Shown here: positions 21,920-32,670 of the stretch, piece after piece
Numbering within the stretch: position 1 is the stretch's first letter
How the letters are laid out: each line of letters begins with the position of its first letter
DNA from: Linnemannia elongata
Lineage: Eukaryota; Mortierellomycota; Mortierellomycetes; Mortierellales; Mortierellaceae
NCBI GenBank assembly: GCA_036320915.1
Contig: JAXBDG010000001.1
Coordinates: 2,666,001-2,730,000 of the forward strand
Direction of reading: 5' to 3'
Length of the DNA: 64,000 nt
Position numbers and translations under genes: made by a program
The notes under the pieces: model-generated
The model's input: the letters and a program-made list of their open reading frames with translations, nothing else
Told to the model about the DNA's origin: nothing
Databases searched by the model: none

Positions 21920-23664
21920 TCATTCTGGCCGCTCTCCTCCACCAGTACCAACACCAGCTCCAGAAGTAGCACTAGCGCCAGCATTTCCGACGGCGCCGTA
22001 TCCATCATGGCGACGAGTGAGGTGGTGTGGTTGGTATCCTCCGTGGGCGCTGGTCTCTGCGCTCTCATATCCTGTCAACGTCTGCTCACTCGCGTGCACA
22101 CTGGAAGACCCCGTGGCCGGCGTGTACGCCTCGCCATCTTCCTCGAGTTCAGTAGCCGACGAGCCTCCACTCAACAAGGGCCTCGACGCCGTCGCATTCC
22201 CTCCAGCCTTCTGAACACGCTTGTTGTTGAGTCGGATCAACCAAGCTGAGACAAGACCCCAGTACATAATGTACGACCCAACAGTCCAATACGACGCGAT
22301 GTTGCTCCACCCAACTAACGCATTTGCGACACTCCACCATCCAGCATCGGGCTGCTTGGGGTCACAGCACTTGAGCGCCCACAGGTTGAACCGCGGATCA
22401 AAAGTTCCTGCGTCATCCGATTGCGCTCCCGTAACTCGACTCCAATAATCCGCCTCAAACGCCGCAACACCCTTCGAGACCAAACCAGCAGCAAGCAACA
22501 TCAACAAACAAGTCGAGCCCACAAAGAAAGGATGCAGTCTCATCTTGTTTCCTCCTCTGTAGATCAAGAATCCAATGAGCAGCCCCAATGCTACTCCCGC
22601 AACAACCGCAAGGGGGATCGCCTTGGGATCCTCCGTAAACGTGACGCCTCCAATGAACACCACCGCCTCGAGCCCCTCTCTCAGGACAGTAACCAATGGC
22701 AGCAAGAAGAGGGCGTATTTGCGAGACTGGTTCCCGAGTCCGTTGGCGTTCTCGTCGTCCATGGCTTTGGCGAGTTTTAGTTTCCATTTCTCCTGCATTT
22801 GGTTGGTTCTGAGCATGGCGATTCCGATCAGGGTGATCATCAGCACTGCAATGAAGGAGAAGCAGCCGACCCAGATACCCTCACTCGCCGCCCACAAGTT
22901 CTTTCCATACCAGTTCCTGTGAAAGTTAAAAGTTTGTGAGTGCATGTTTCGTCAAACGTAAATTATAAGGGGGATACAAAAGAGCAGTTGCAAAATAATG
23001 ACAAAGGACGGTGGCAAGTAACGGGCGAACTTCTGTTTGTGTTATGAGAGAAGAGAGTAGTCTTACCAGACGAGGATAAAGGCTCCACCGATAGCCAAAG
23101 AGATCAACAATCCAAGAGCAGTTCCTGCCCAGATCTACATAACAATTATCGTTGTTATCAGAGAGCATGAGAATAGAAGTAAGCAAGGCAAACAAAACAC
23201 AAAAAATTGTTAGTTCCGAGCGTACAACACACAAACAACAACACTAACTGCTTTTTCTGAGCACTTGAACACACAAACAACGTCCTCTCCCCCCCCCCTC
23301 TCTCTCTATCTCGTCAGCAAGGTTTTCTCGGTAAAATAAACACCATTCCCTGGCTCGTGCTTCCTCTCTCTCTCTCACTGCTCGCCTGACCTTCCTCGCA
23401 ACCAGCGAACACCCACAAACACATACAAAACAACAGACATATACAAAAAACAAAAAAAAAATAAAACAAAAAGAAAAAAACAAAACGCTCCCTTCTTGAT
23501 TCCCTCCAAAAGCAAATTACCTGACGAGAGAGTCGCTTCCGCATGACATGGTCATCACTCAACACCTGACGAAGGAATGACAGCAGGACCGAGACGATGA
23601 TCGCTGCCTCGACCGTCTCACGGAAGATAATGAAAAACGTCGGGATACTTAGGTAGCCACCCAT
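21920..23664 (-). CDS. FTR1: High-affinity iron permease Ftr1
   Basis: Three exons on the minus strand, 23521-23664, 23067-23134 and 21920-22916, encode 402 aa, the usual length for the family. Ftr1 moves Fe(III) across the plasma membrane as the partner of a multicopper ferroxidase (Fet3). Both diagnostic REXXE iron motifs are present: RETVE at residues 15-19 and REGLE at 150-154, each within a membrane segment (FFIIFRETVEAAIIVSVLL and LLPLVTVLREGLEAVVFIGG). Seven hydrophobic segments are visible. The introns are GTAATT...TGTAG (386 nt, with CT repeats) and GTAAGA...CACAG (150 nt). No ferroxidase gene lies beside it, unlike the divergent FET3-FTR1 pairs of many fungi. Expression is likely iron-repressed, but no site could be assigned with confidence. 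Confidence 0.95.
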
Positions 23665-24278
23665 TGTTTAAATCGTTGCTGTGTGTTGATGTTGCTGATG
23701 TTGATTGTTAAGGTTAGCGTTGATTCAAGCGAATGTGCAATGGAAAAGAAGAGGAAGGGGGTGGAAGTAGGTTGTGTGAATCTAACGTTGGAGTGGAAGG
23801 TTGGGAGTGAATCAGAAAAAGGAAAGGAGTTTCCGAAGTCGAGGCTGGAAAAAAAAAATAGGGGCAGGGAAAGAGAAGAGAAAATAAAGTGGGGGGGAGG
23901 TAATGGAAGGAAGGATAACAGGGAAGGAGGATGGATATATAGGGGTCGATGAATGGTAAGGCGAGAAAGAGAAGTATGGGGAAAAGGGATGACCGTTGTC
24001 TATGTGTTTGTGTGTGTATGTGAAAGAGGAAGAGAAAGAGAACGAGAAAGAGTCGGAGAAAGAGAAAACAGGGCAATCAGATTTGAATTGTCTCGACTGA
24101 CCTGTTGGCTGATGTTGGATTGAAAGATTGACTGGAAAATCAGATAGCTCATGTTCTCTTTTGTTGCACTCATGGCGGTGTTTTTATTCATAACAAAGCG
24201 ATCTGCGAAAGGCAAACAGCAAACGAAAAAGAAAAAAAAAGAAAGCGAAAAAAAAAAAAAAAAAAGGTAGACAAGCGA
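23665..24278 (-). promoter_or_regulatory. FTR1 promoter and leader, 3' flank of the Wee1 gene
   Basis: Read on the minus strand this is strongly pyrimidine-rich, with a TATATA sequence at about 23933-23940, some 270 bp before the FTR1 ATG. A GATA-type AGGATAA core lies near 23914; GATA factors repress iron uptake genes in fungi, but one core is weak evidence. A poly-A run lies at 24248-24265. Confidence 0.4.
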
Positions 24279-26904
24279 TTAAACAGACTGCAGAAGAAGT
24301 CCAGACATGGCTTCCTCGGAGCGTGCACCCTTGCTGGTAGCATCATTGCGCTTGCTCAGGATCCGCTGAATTTTCGGGTGGCTCAGAATAGACGATGCAC
24401 TGGGCCGCATCAAGTAGTCCGGCTGCATCATCTCTTTCATCAGTTCAATCAAATCCTCAGAAAACACCCTCTGCTGACTCGACTTTAAAATCGACGATCC
24501 CAGGACAGATTCGAACGGGGATGAGACTGACGATCCTGAGAGTGGGCTTGCGCTCATAACCGATGTTAACGAGGATGTAGTACTAGACGTAGTCAATACG
24601 GTGGTTGATGATAGTTCATTAGGTGGGGTATCCAGTGCGCCCTCCGCCGAATTCCTGTTCCGGTCCGTAATATTCTCAAGTGAAAAGTCGCCGTCCCGGA
24701 GCTCGTGCCAATGTCTCCCTTCTCCCGGAAGGTCACCGCTCCGGTTCGTGATCATCTCATAGATTGTCATCCCCAGACTGAAAATGTCCGAATATTTGCC
24801 GCAGTGTCCATTCAGTAATTCCTGTGCCATGTAGAACTTGTCGCCCTCGGTAATATCCTTCTTCTCGACAGGGTAGGTAATCGAATGACCAAAGTCGCCA
24901 ATCTTCAGCGCTCCTGCTGCCGTGATAAAGATGTTTTCAGGCTTGATATCCAAGTGAATGATATTGCTGTCATGAATGGCTCTTAATCCCTGTTACATAT
25001 ATGTCACAAACAAGTAGTATGTGTTAGAGAACTTGAAGGGAAGGTGAACATAGGAAGCACCAAGCAAAAGTATCGAGGTAAAGCCAATCACTTACGGATG
25101 CAAGATCGCTGAGGCATTTCCACGTCCGCTTCTCGTCAAACCCGCCGTATTTCTTCTGAGCCAGCAGCGCCGATTTCAAACTACATCGGAGATAAAGGAG
25201 AGAAGTGAAGTTCACAGTCAGCAAAACAAGAGTCAATGACGCACACACTAAATTATGAACACGAAACCATGAATGTTGAAGAGGTCAAACGTACCTTCCG
25301 AGCTTACACAATTCCATGCGCATGTAGATCTTGCCCTTTTGCTCCCATGCCTCCAGAAGCTGCAAAACGTTGGGGGACTTTTCTATTCGCCACATATTCC
25401 TGACCTCGTTCAAGTATCGCTTTCTATAATGCAAATGGCCGGAAGCGAGGCGGCGATGTCAGTAACAACACAAACTTAAAAGAAAGGTTTGCCAATCGCG
25501 AATTCAGGTGACAGGTTGATAGGTTGATGTACCTTTCCATAGCACCTTGCACAGTGCGTAAGAGCCGCTTCACAGCGTAAAACTCCTTGCTGTTTTTGCT
25601 CTGTACTTTCAAAACATCCGCGTGCTCTCCTGCTCCAAGGACAATCTCGTTCACGTAAAAGTTGGTCGTCAGGTAGTCCGGGTACAATCTCGATCCTGCC
25701 TTGCCCTTTGAAAACATCACTATCAGAGAAACAAAAGATCGTGGTCAGGTCATGTGTTTGAAAACGAGACTTTTTGACAAAGCAAACGACAACAAGCATA
25801 AAAGACGGTGCTCACCTCGTCGGTCGAGACGGAACAAGTCCTCCAAGTACTCTTCTGTAAGGTGATGCGGGTACTCTGAATACCACTGACTCTCGGACAG
25901 ATAGTCCATCTCAAAGCGTGCCTTTGGCTTTGGTGATCCCAAAAACGGGTTATTTTCGCCATCGTTTCCAAAGGGCGAGTTGACTGACGCAGTTCTTGTG
26001 AGAAATGGGAAACTGAGAGGGTCGTTCTGTCGTGGCGTCCCTGGTGGGGTTCCAAAGTTTGGTGCAAGCACTGGTGAGTATATTGAGTCTCCAATTGGCT
26101 CTGGTGTCGATGGCTTGGAAAAGTCGAGGATCCTAACTGGGGCATCGTTTTCTGTTTTGATATAGGTTCCATCGTTAGTCCTTTGTTAATAAATTCTTCA
26201 TGTACCGCTCCCCGGGAGGTTTCCTCCTAGGACATGTTCATACGACCTGTGAGGACGTACCTTTGGAAGAAAGACTTTTGAATCCTTTGCTCCGAAGGGT
26301 CTCCTCGCCTGGACTGGGTGTTTGTGGGTGTTTTCCGAGAAGTGAACCCTTGTCGCTCATCTTTGACAAAAGAGACCCCGGCCGAGCGAAGGAGGGTTTG
26401 ACGAGAGGTGCTGTGCTGCCATGGATCTTGGAAGGTGTGGAGATAAAGTCATCGTCACCTGTAGGAGGAGGAGTCTTCATAACCCGTCGCCGTGGTACCA
26501 TTGCTGCGGCTCGCTCGCCCTCCAGTAGCATGGGGTTCCGTGTGTGCAAAGGCGTAGCCAGAACTGATGTAGAGACTCTTCGTTGCTCAAGGGGTTTGAG
26601 TCCTGCCGAGAGGAATGAGCTTGGCAGGGATGTAGAGATGGTCGAGTCTGTGTCGCTATCGTCTGTTCCGTCAATGCTCTCGTCCTGTTGTTGCTGGTCG
26701 ACGTCCATGGCCTCTCCTTCTTCTGATGTGTGCTCGAGTTGGGTGTCCTGCTGTGTCTGTTTGCCCTTGGAAGTCATCTTTGAGTCTAAACCAGTAAGAA
26801 GCAATGTTTGTGCGTTAGCGCCTAATTATAAACTAGAACTAACTTTTGAGATCGTCAATCTCACAACGTGGTCGTCGTTTTTTACCTTGAGCAGCAAGGG
26901 TCAT
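24279..26904 (-). CDS. Wee1-type protein kinase
   Basis: Seven exons read on the minus strand: 26886-26904, 26261-26785, 25816-26151, 25533-25719, 25295-25423, 25096-25180 and 24279-24989. Every junction is GT-AG and keeps frame, giving 663 aa. The N-terminal 290 residues are Ser/Thr/Pro-rich with TP and SP sites (KTPPPTGDD, QTPSPGEE). The kinase domain has a glycine loop VLGAGEHADVLKV (about 319-331), the ATP lysine in YAVKRLL (K344), the catalytic HLDIKPEN (D441) and IGDFGHS (D459). EGDKFYMAQELL is the Wee1/Mik1-like activation segment, without the usual APE. Wee1 kinases phosphorylate the CDK inhibitory tyrosine to delay mitosis. The 19-nt first exon is the least certain part; the next ATG is in exon 2. 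Confidence 0.88.
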
Positions 26905-28600
26905 GAATTCGGGTGTTGCGCAGGTTGTAAATGGTAGGTGAACGAGGATGTGCGTGTGTATGCTATGTGAAAAAGAAGATACGGCGCTGAGGACTCTGAC
27001 GTATTCCTGACAAAACAAGTGAGGTGGGTTGGCGACGATGAGCACAGTGCGTCAGGGAGAGCAATAATGTATTTGGTGGCGGTCGAGTTCAAAAAGGAGT
27101 GCCTCTCTGATGTAGTGGCGGGTGGTTGTTATTTGTGTTGAGGACAGAGAAGATCCGCTTGGTGATTAGGTCGCTGGTGTTGATTTGTCTGGAGGTGATC
27201 GTTTTTTGTTGGCGTTTCTTGTAGTTGGCGTTTCTTGTAGTTGTGATTGCGGAGGTTGGTGTCTGCGTGCGTGGATGGTGAAAGAAGACGAAGATAAAAG
27301 AGAAAAGGGAATAAAAGTGCATTGTTGAATAAGAGTGCGTTGTTGATTCAGAAAACAAAAATCCGCTCCTAGGCTTGTTGCATCTCCTTCAAGTAGCGCC
27401 GCGACATCGAATTGAACGATGTTTAACTGCACGATATGTAATTGCACATTATCTAATTGAACGACTCTTAATTGATTGGTTTCTTATTGAATACTGCTGC
27501 TGTGTATGGACATATTCTCCCCTTCCCTTCTACATACTCTTACCCCTCCTCCGTTCCCCCCTTCCATGGCCAACAAGGTGATTTTTTGCTTCATGCGCAC
27601 GCCGCTCGTTGCTTCTATTATTGTCTTTTTTCATGCGGGAATGCAAGGCTGCTGTACGCTTCTCAAGTACAGCAAAACACACGGCCTATTATGCATAGAT
27701 TGAATTCACACTTTACGTACATTCGACAAATAGGTGAGCATAAAGAATGAAGAACGCGACGCATTTTTCAACGTTGGTTTGTGCGGTTTTTTTCATTTTC
27801 CTTAACCAAGAACGGGCGTTTCCCTTTTTATGTGTTCGCTTCGCTTGTGATGTCGATATACTTGCTATACATATGTGTTCTATGATCCGATTGTCAATGG
27901 TTGTTTTTGTGTCGGTTGTTTTTCTGTTTTGCCTTGCCCTGACGCAGGAACAGGGGTGTGAGTGAGGGCAAGGAAGGGGACAGCTGGGCGCGGGCCTTAG
28001 TAGTAGCCTAGCACGAAGCACCAACACAAACAGGAAAGGTAACCACCACTGAAAAATCAGAAAGGGCAGGTAGGACAAAAAGGCAAGAGAGTGTTTTTGC
28101 TTCTGGAATCAATGGGCTGTCGATCATGCAGCGTTTAGGTTGCGCGTGCCTTTGTGTTCCTTGTGTTGCGCGAACCCCTGATTTTATTGGAATAGTTCCG
28201 AACCAAGCGGGCACTCATGACAACAACTAACCGCCGTGGATGAGAGAGAGGGAAGCGACAACGATAAGAAAAGGAGGCAACAGTAGACGCAATAATACTA
28301 TTGGGCATTCAAAAAGAAATAAAGACGGGAGGCGACTAGCAAGCATCAGACAGAATTCTAGCAAAGTACTCGCTTGTCACGCCAACTTGCCAAGAAAAAA
28401 GAAAAGGTCTGTTGCCCATTACCAATGGTTACATACCTTCCTTGCTGTATAGCGTTTGATCCTGCTTCCTGTCTGGGAATCGGGAGTTAGGAGTTGGGAC
28501 AGATGATCGAGCGTGGTGTGATTATGAGTATGCATGTTAGGTATTAAGCAACCATTTGTCCACGAGTGAATCAGGAGTAAGAGTCCATTCAAAGCCGTAC
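26905..28600. other. Intergenic region upstream of the Wee1 gene
   Basis: About 1.7 kb with no convincing gene. It should contain the promoter and leader of the minus-strand kinase. A short degenerate 15-nt tandem repeat lies at 27410-27485. Open frames seen here are short and of skewed composition. Confidence 0.45.
27410..27485. repeat. Degenerate 15-nt tandem repeat, about five units
   Basis: Units read AATTGAACGATGTTT, AACTGCACGATATGT, AATTGCACATTATCT, AATTGAACGACTCTT and a partial AATTGATTGGTTTCT. The period is a multiple of three, so the minus strand shows a pentapeptide-like pattern (VQLxI), but no gene model includes it. It lies about 500 bp upstream of the Wee1 ATG. Confidence 0.7.
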
Positions 28601-31431
28601 TAATATCAAAGAGAGAGAAAAGGGGAGAGAGTGAGAGGGAGAGAGACAGCGAGAGCGGGGACTGTTGCCTTTCCGTTACTGTTATTGTTTATCTGTAGGA
28701 GTCCTACTTACGTGTATGTGCGCGTGTACGCTGTTGGTACACGAGGAGTGTATTGCTTTGCTTTTCGTCAACTTCTCTCGTACACCCATGCCATCCCCTC
28801 ATCCTTGTTATCTTCTTTGTGAACTGTGCTTCTTCGATTTTTGTTTTTTGTTCTTCCCTCCTCCTCTTACCATTTCCATTTCCCATCCCTGCCAGTCTTT
28901 TTTTTATTTTTTTATTTATTGTTTCTTCCTCACTCTATCCGCCCATCCTTCCCAATCTTCACCCTGCCAGTTTGCCAGCCATTCCAGCCTCTCCATCATC
29001 CCAGTCACATCATCCCAGTCAGTCATCCAGCCAGCCAGCCATCAAAAGCACGCCTCCTTTATTTTGATCCCTTTCGCTCATCCACAATTTTCTCTTCTTT
29101 CTTCTCTCTTCCATTTTTCTACTCCCACTGTTCTTCTTCCAAAGTCTTCTTTGAGAGCGCTCTTCCTTTGTCCATTGCCCCACGTCCCCTTCCTCTCGCC
29201 AACTGTGCAACTATTTCTCCCTCATCTCATCTCATCCAGCAGTGTCTAGCACTATACCCATTCAATCAACATTTTATATGCCTCTCCTCCATTCTCAGAT
29301 CATTTTTCTATTGGATCTTTAATTCTATCCTTCATCTTGTTATTCATATCCCAACACACAGGCAGATCAGGTACAATTTCCCCTCTTCACCTTTTCAACT
29401 TCTTCTCCCCTAAGGTCAAATAGCCAAATCAACTCCTCCAGTCTCTTTCTCTTTTTTCCAATTTTCTCCCGAAGGATATCCTTGCACTTTTTTTTTTTTT
29501 TTCTTTTTTTTTTGTCCTTCCTGTTTTCTGTGACTTGAACCATCCAGTCCGACTCCCCCATCCCTCCCCTGCATATTCCTGCGACATTTCCTTTTCTTCC
29601 CTGTCGCTCTGCTCTTATCCCCTCTCATTCTCGTCGTCGAGTCGAGGTAGTCATCAGAACTGGGAACAACCCCCTACCCTTCTTCCTGATCCATCCAAGG
29701 TAAGAAAAAAGGGAGCGGGAACTCTGAACTGTGTTTGTGTATCTGTATGCCTTCTCCCTTTCTTTCACTCCCACTCTCTGGATTTGCCTATGCTCTTTCT
29801 TTCCCATCCAAGCAAGCAACATTCATGCTATGGCCCTCTCTCTCTCTTTCTTTTCCCTCCCTATCCTTCCCTTCGTTTCCTTCTTTCTCCCTCTCCGCTC
29901 AGCCTGCCATGACAACAGACAACATAGAGCCTGAAGTATCGGATTTCGTCTGTTCCTCTATCCCATGTCACTTTGTTTCTTCTCCCCTACCGACGCCCCT
30001 CCCTCCCTCCTCGTCCCCTCCCTTTCCTGTTCCCCTTCCTGTTCCCCTTCCTTTCCCTTCCTTTTTCCCCTTTCCTTACTTTTTTTCCCTCCCTCCTATA
30101 CATTTCATTCCTTTTATCTCTTCATTCTTTTTCTTTCATCTTACACTCGACTTCCTCCCCTTGGTCCTCGTGGCAGGAAGATGGACTTGATACATATACA
30201 AGAAGGATCGTAGTGGATGTTCATCGGTTTTTGTCATTCCCAACACCTGCTGCTTCCTATTTTCTCCCTCATCAGCTCTTTGATGACCAAAGTCTTTGGG
30301 CACCAAAGGGATCTGTCGAATAAAAGCGATAACGCCACAGCAAACAACAAGCAAACTACGAGACGGTGTGGGTGCGTGTTATCTTTCGTGATCTATTTGA
30401 TCGACTTGTAACGGTGGATACGGCGGAATAGAAAACAAACAGAGACGCTTGCTTCATCGCCACCCTTTGCTGTCGTCGTATTTGCTATGGACCTTTTGGT
30501 TTTGGATGAAGATTCGTCTCACCCATTCCTTCCACCTGCCTGTCTGCTGTTCTGGTTAATGTTTATTGCCCTTGGGATCCAGTAATTCTTGTATTCTCTC
30601 GTTTTCTTGTTACGTTTCTTCATTTGCTTCTTTACCTTTCACCTTTTTGCTCTTGCTGTGATCTCTTTTCAGGATGTTGCTTTATAAGCCTGCTCCATGA
30701 TCCATCCCTCGCTTGAGCCCAACACTTTCCCCTCCTTTTCGTTGTTATCCATTGTTGGTTGATTCTCCGTTATGCTCATTGAGGTCCTTTTGCATGTTCC
30801 AATAATGCATGTCTGTTTGTCTGTCTGTTGTGTGTAGTTGTTTGCTGTCAATGGCTTGTGGCCGTGTGCTACAAGGACAACCCTTTTTATTTTCTCTCTC
30901 TCCCTTCCCTTTCTCCCTGCCTCCCTTTGTCACTCTCAATTGTTCCCATGGCCATATGCAATTACTATTGCAATTGCAATTGTTTAATTTTTTTCGGTGT
31001 CCCTATCCCTAAAACAAGATGCTGATACGCTTTTTTTTTTCTCTCTTCTCTCTTTTATTTTGCTTTGATCCTTTCCCTTCATCCCCCTCTCCGCCCTTGT
31101 TTTTTTATTTCATTCTTATTTTCCTCCCTCACTCTCCCTCCGCTTCTTACACTTTACTTGTCTACACCCCGCCGCTCCTTCTCTTCACTCTCTCCCTCCC
31201 TCTTTAACTCTCACTTCATGGGGACACCACCTCCCATTCATTTTAATATCATAAATTAGTCTCTAGCTTCATTATTGCTATTTCGCTCGCCCGGACCACA
31301 TTCACATATGTCTCAAGAAGCACAAGCCAACGCAATTTAAAACAACAAATACCCGCAACATTATACCGACAACAACACAAAACGGAGACACGAGGAGGCA
31401 AAAACAGGACACAACATATATCACGAGGATT

Positions 31432-31467
<36 letters not shown>

Positions 31468-31550
31468 TACAATAGCAACATTAACAACATTAACATCAAC
31501 ATCAACATCAGCATCATCAACAGCATCATCAACAGCAGCAATCAACCTAG
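31432..31550 (+). repeat. AAC and related ATC/AGC trinucleotide microsatellite
   Basis: About 11 perfect AAC units at 31432-31466 are followed by interrupted AAC/ATC/AGC triplets to about 31550. On the minus strand it reads as polyvaline and similar homopolymers inside a long open frame that is otherwise uncharacteristic of a protein. Confidence 0.85.
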
Positions 31551-32339
31551 CATCCGAACAACCCAGCATCCCATTGTATATATTCCACAGTAGCATAGCC
31601 AGCATTTCTTCAACATCCCTGCTCAACTGCCTACGACAAACCCATTTTAAACAAATAGCATCCTTCGACAACAGCAACGAAATAGCGAACAGCATAGCAT
31701 CTTCTTCCTTTCCTTCCAGCCCCTCCTTCTCTTTCTTTACAAGTAAGGCGGCATTTGCATGCAATAGGCAACAAAACAACAAACAACAAATAGCAACAAG
31801 CATACAGGCAACAACTCTTTAACCAACAAGCCCAAAGCAAACAAAGGTAAATCATCCTCAACACCATCAGTTATGATCACTCCATCACTTCGCTGATTTT
31901 CATCAACAACAACAAACAACAAACAACAAACAAGAAACAAGAAACAAGAGGCGCCTCTTTGATCGACAGCCAATTGGGGATTTCCTTTGAAAAACTACCT
32001 TTATCTCGTTTATCCTCCCTACTCTCCTTTCGTGTATTTATCCACAGTGTCTCTCATCCATTAATCCATTTTCCACCCTCCACAATCCACCAAAAGGCAG
32101 ACATCATCATCATCACCCACCCACACATCATCGTTATCACCCATCATCGCCACCCAATCGTACAATTTATAGGTCGCGTATCCGCCAAAACCCTCTTTCT
32201 GCCATCACTTCCACTCTGCCGTTTCCCCCTTCTCCCCCCTTCCCTTTCTCGCTCTTTTTTGCTCGTCTGCTGCACTTTTCTTTCTCTTCTTTTTCTTTCT
32301 TTTTGATCCCTTTTCTTCCTTCCCATCTTGCCTCTTACT

Positions 32340-32415
32340 CTCTTTACTTCTTTCTCCCTCTCTCTCTCTCTTCGCTCTCTTCTCTCTCTCTCTTCACTCT
32401 ATTCACTCTCTCTCG
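32340..32415 (+). repeat. CT-dinucleotide-rich tract
   Basis: Imperfect (CT)n with TTC/CTC interruptions sits about 250-330 bp upstream of the start at 32671. CT-rich stretches are common in the core promoters of this window's genes, so it may be promoter sequence and not merely a microsatellite. Confidence 0.6.
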
Positions 32416-32670
32416 TCTCCTTTAACGTATACACATCACCTCTCTCCCTTTGCCCTTATCTTCCCAGTTTTTCCTTTTGTACCTTCTCGTCCCTCTATTC
32501 TTCCTAACATCCCGCTGGGAACAACACCCTCACACACACACACAAGCACCCAGCAACCAACCGTACACTGACTCTTAACTCGTCCCTTATTATCCCTTCT
32601 TTCTTCTCCCTCCTTTCTTCTCCCTCCACATCCACATCCAACGAACTATTTACCCATAAACGCCTATACG

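Larger units (their letters stand above)
28601..32670 (+). promoter_or_regulatory. Very long CT-rich leader or promoter region
   Basis: About 4 kb of mostly pyrimidine-rich DNA on the + strand precedes the gene at 32671, broken by an A/C-rich block at 31300-31960. It carries many short Ser/Pro/Phe-rich open frames with no conserved motif. A GGCAGATCAGGTACAATTTC string near 29361 and a CATCCAAGGTAAG string near 29692 look like splice donors, so part of it may be a spliced 5'UTR. No protein gene is supported within it. Confidence 0.4.

Noticed and set aside
23281..23470. Small gene within the long first FTR1 intron
   Set aside because: The open frames there result from CT and CAAA low-complexity sequence; the flanking splice sites join FTR1 exons in frame.
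28665..30323. Several 100-195 aa open frames on the plus strand
   Set aside because: All fall in pyrimidine-rich DNA, where stop codons are rare in any frame, and show no motif.
31249..31803. 184-aa open frame on the minus strand
   Set aside because: It is open because of the trinucleotide repeat (polyvaline) and lacks any conserved-looking segment.
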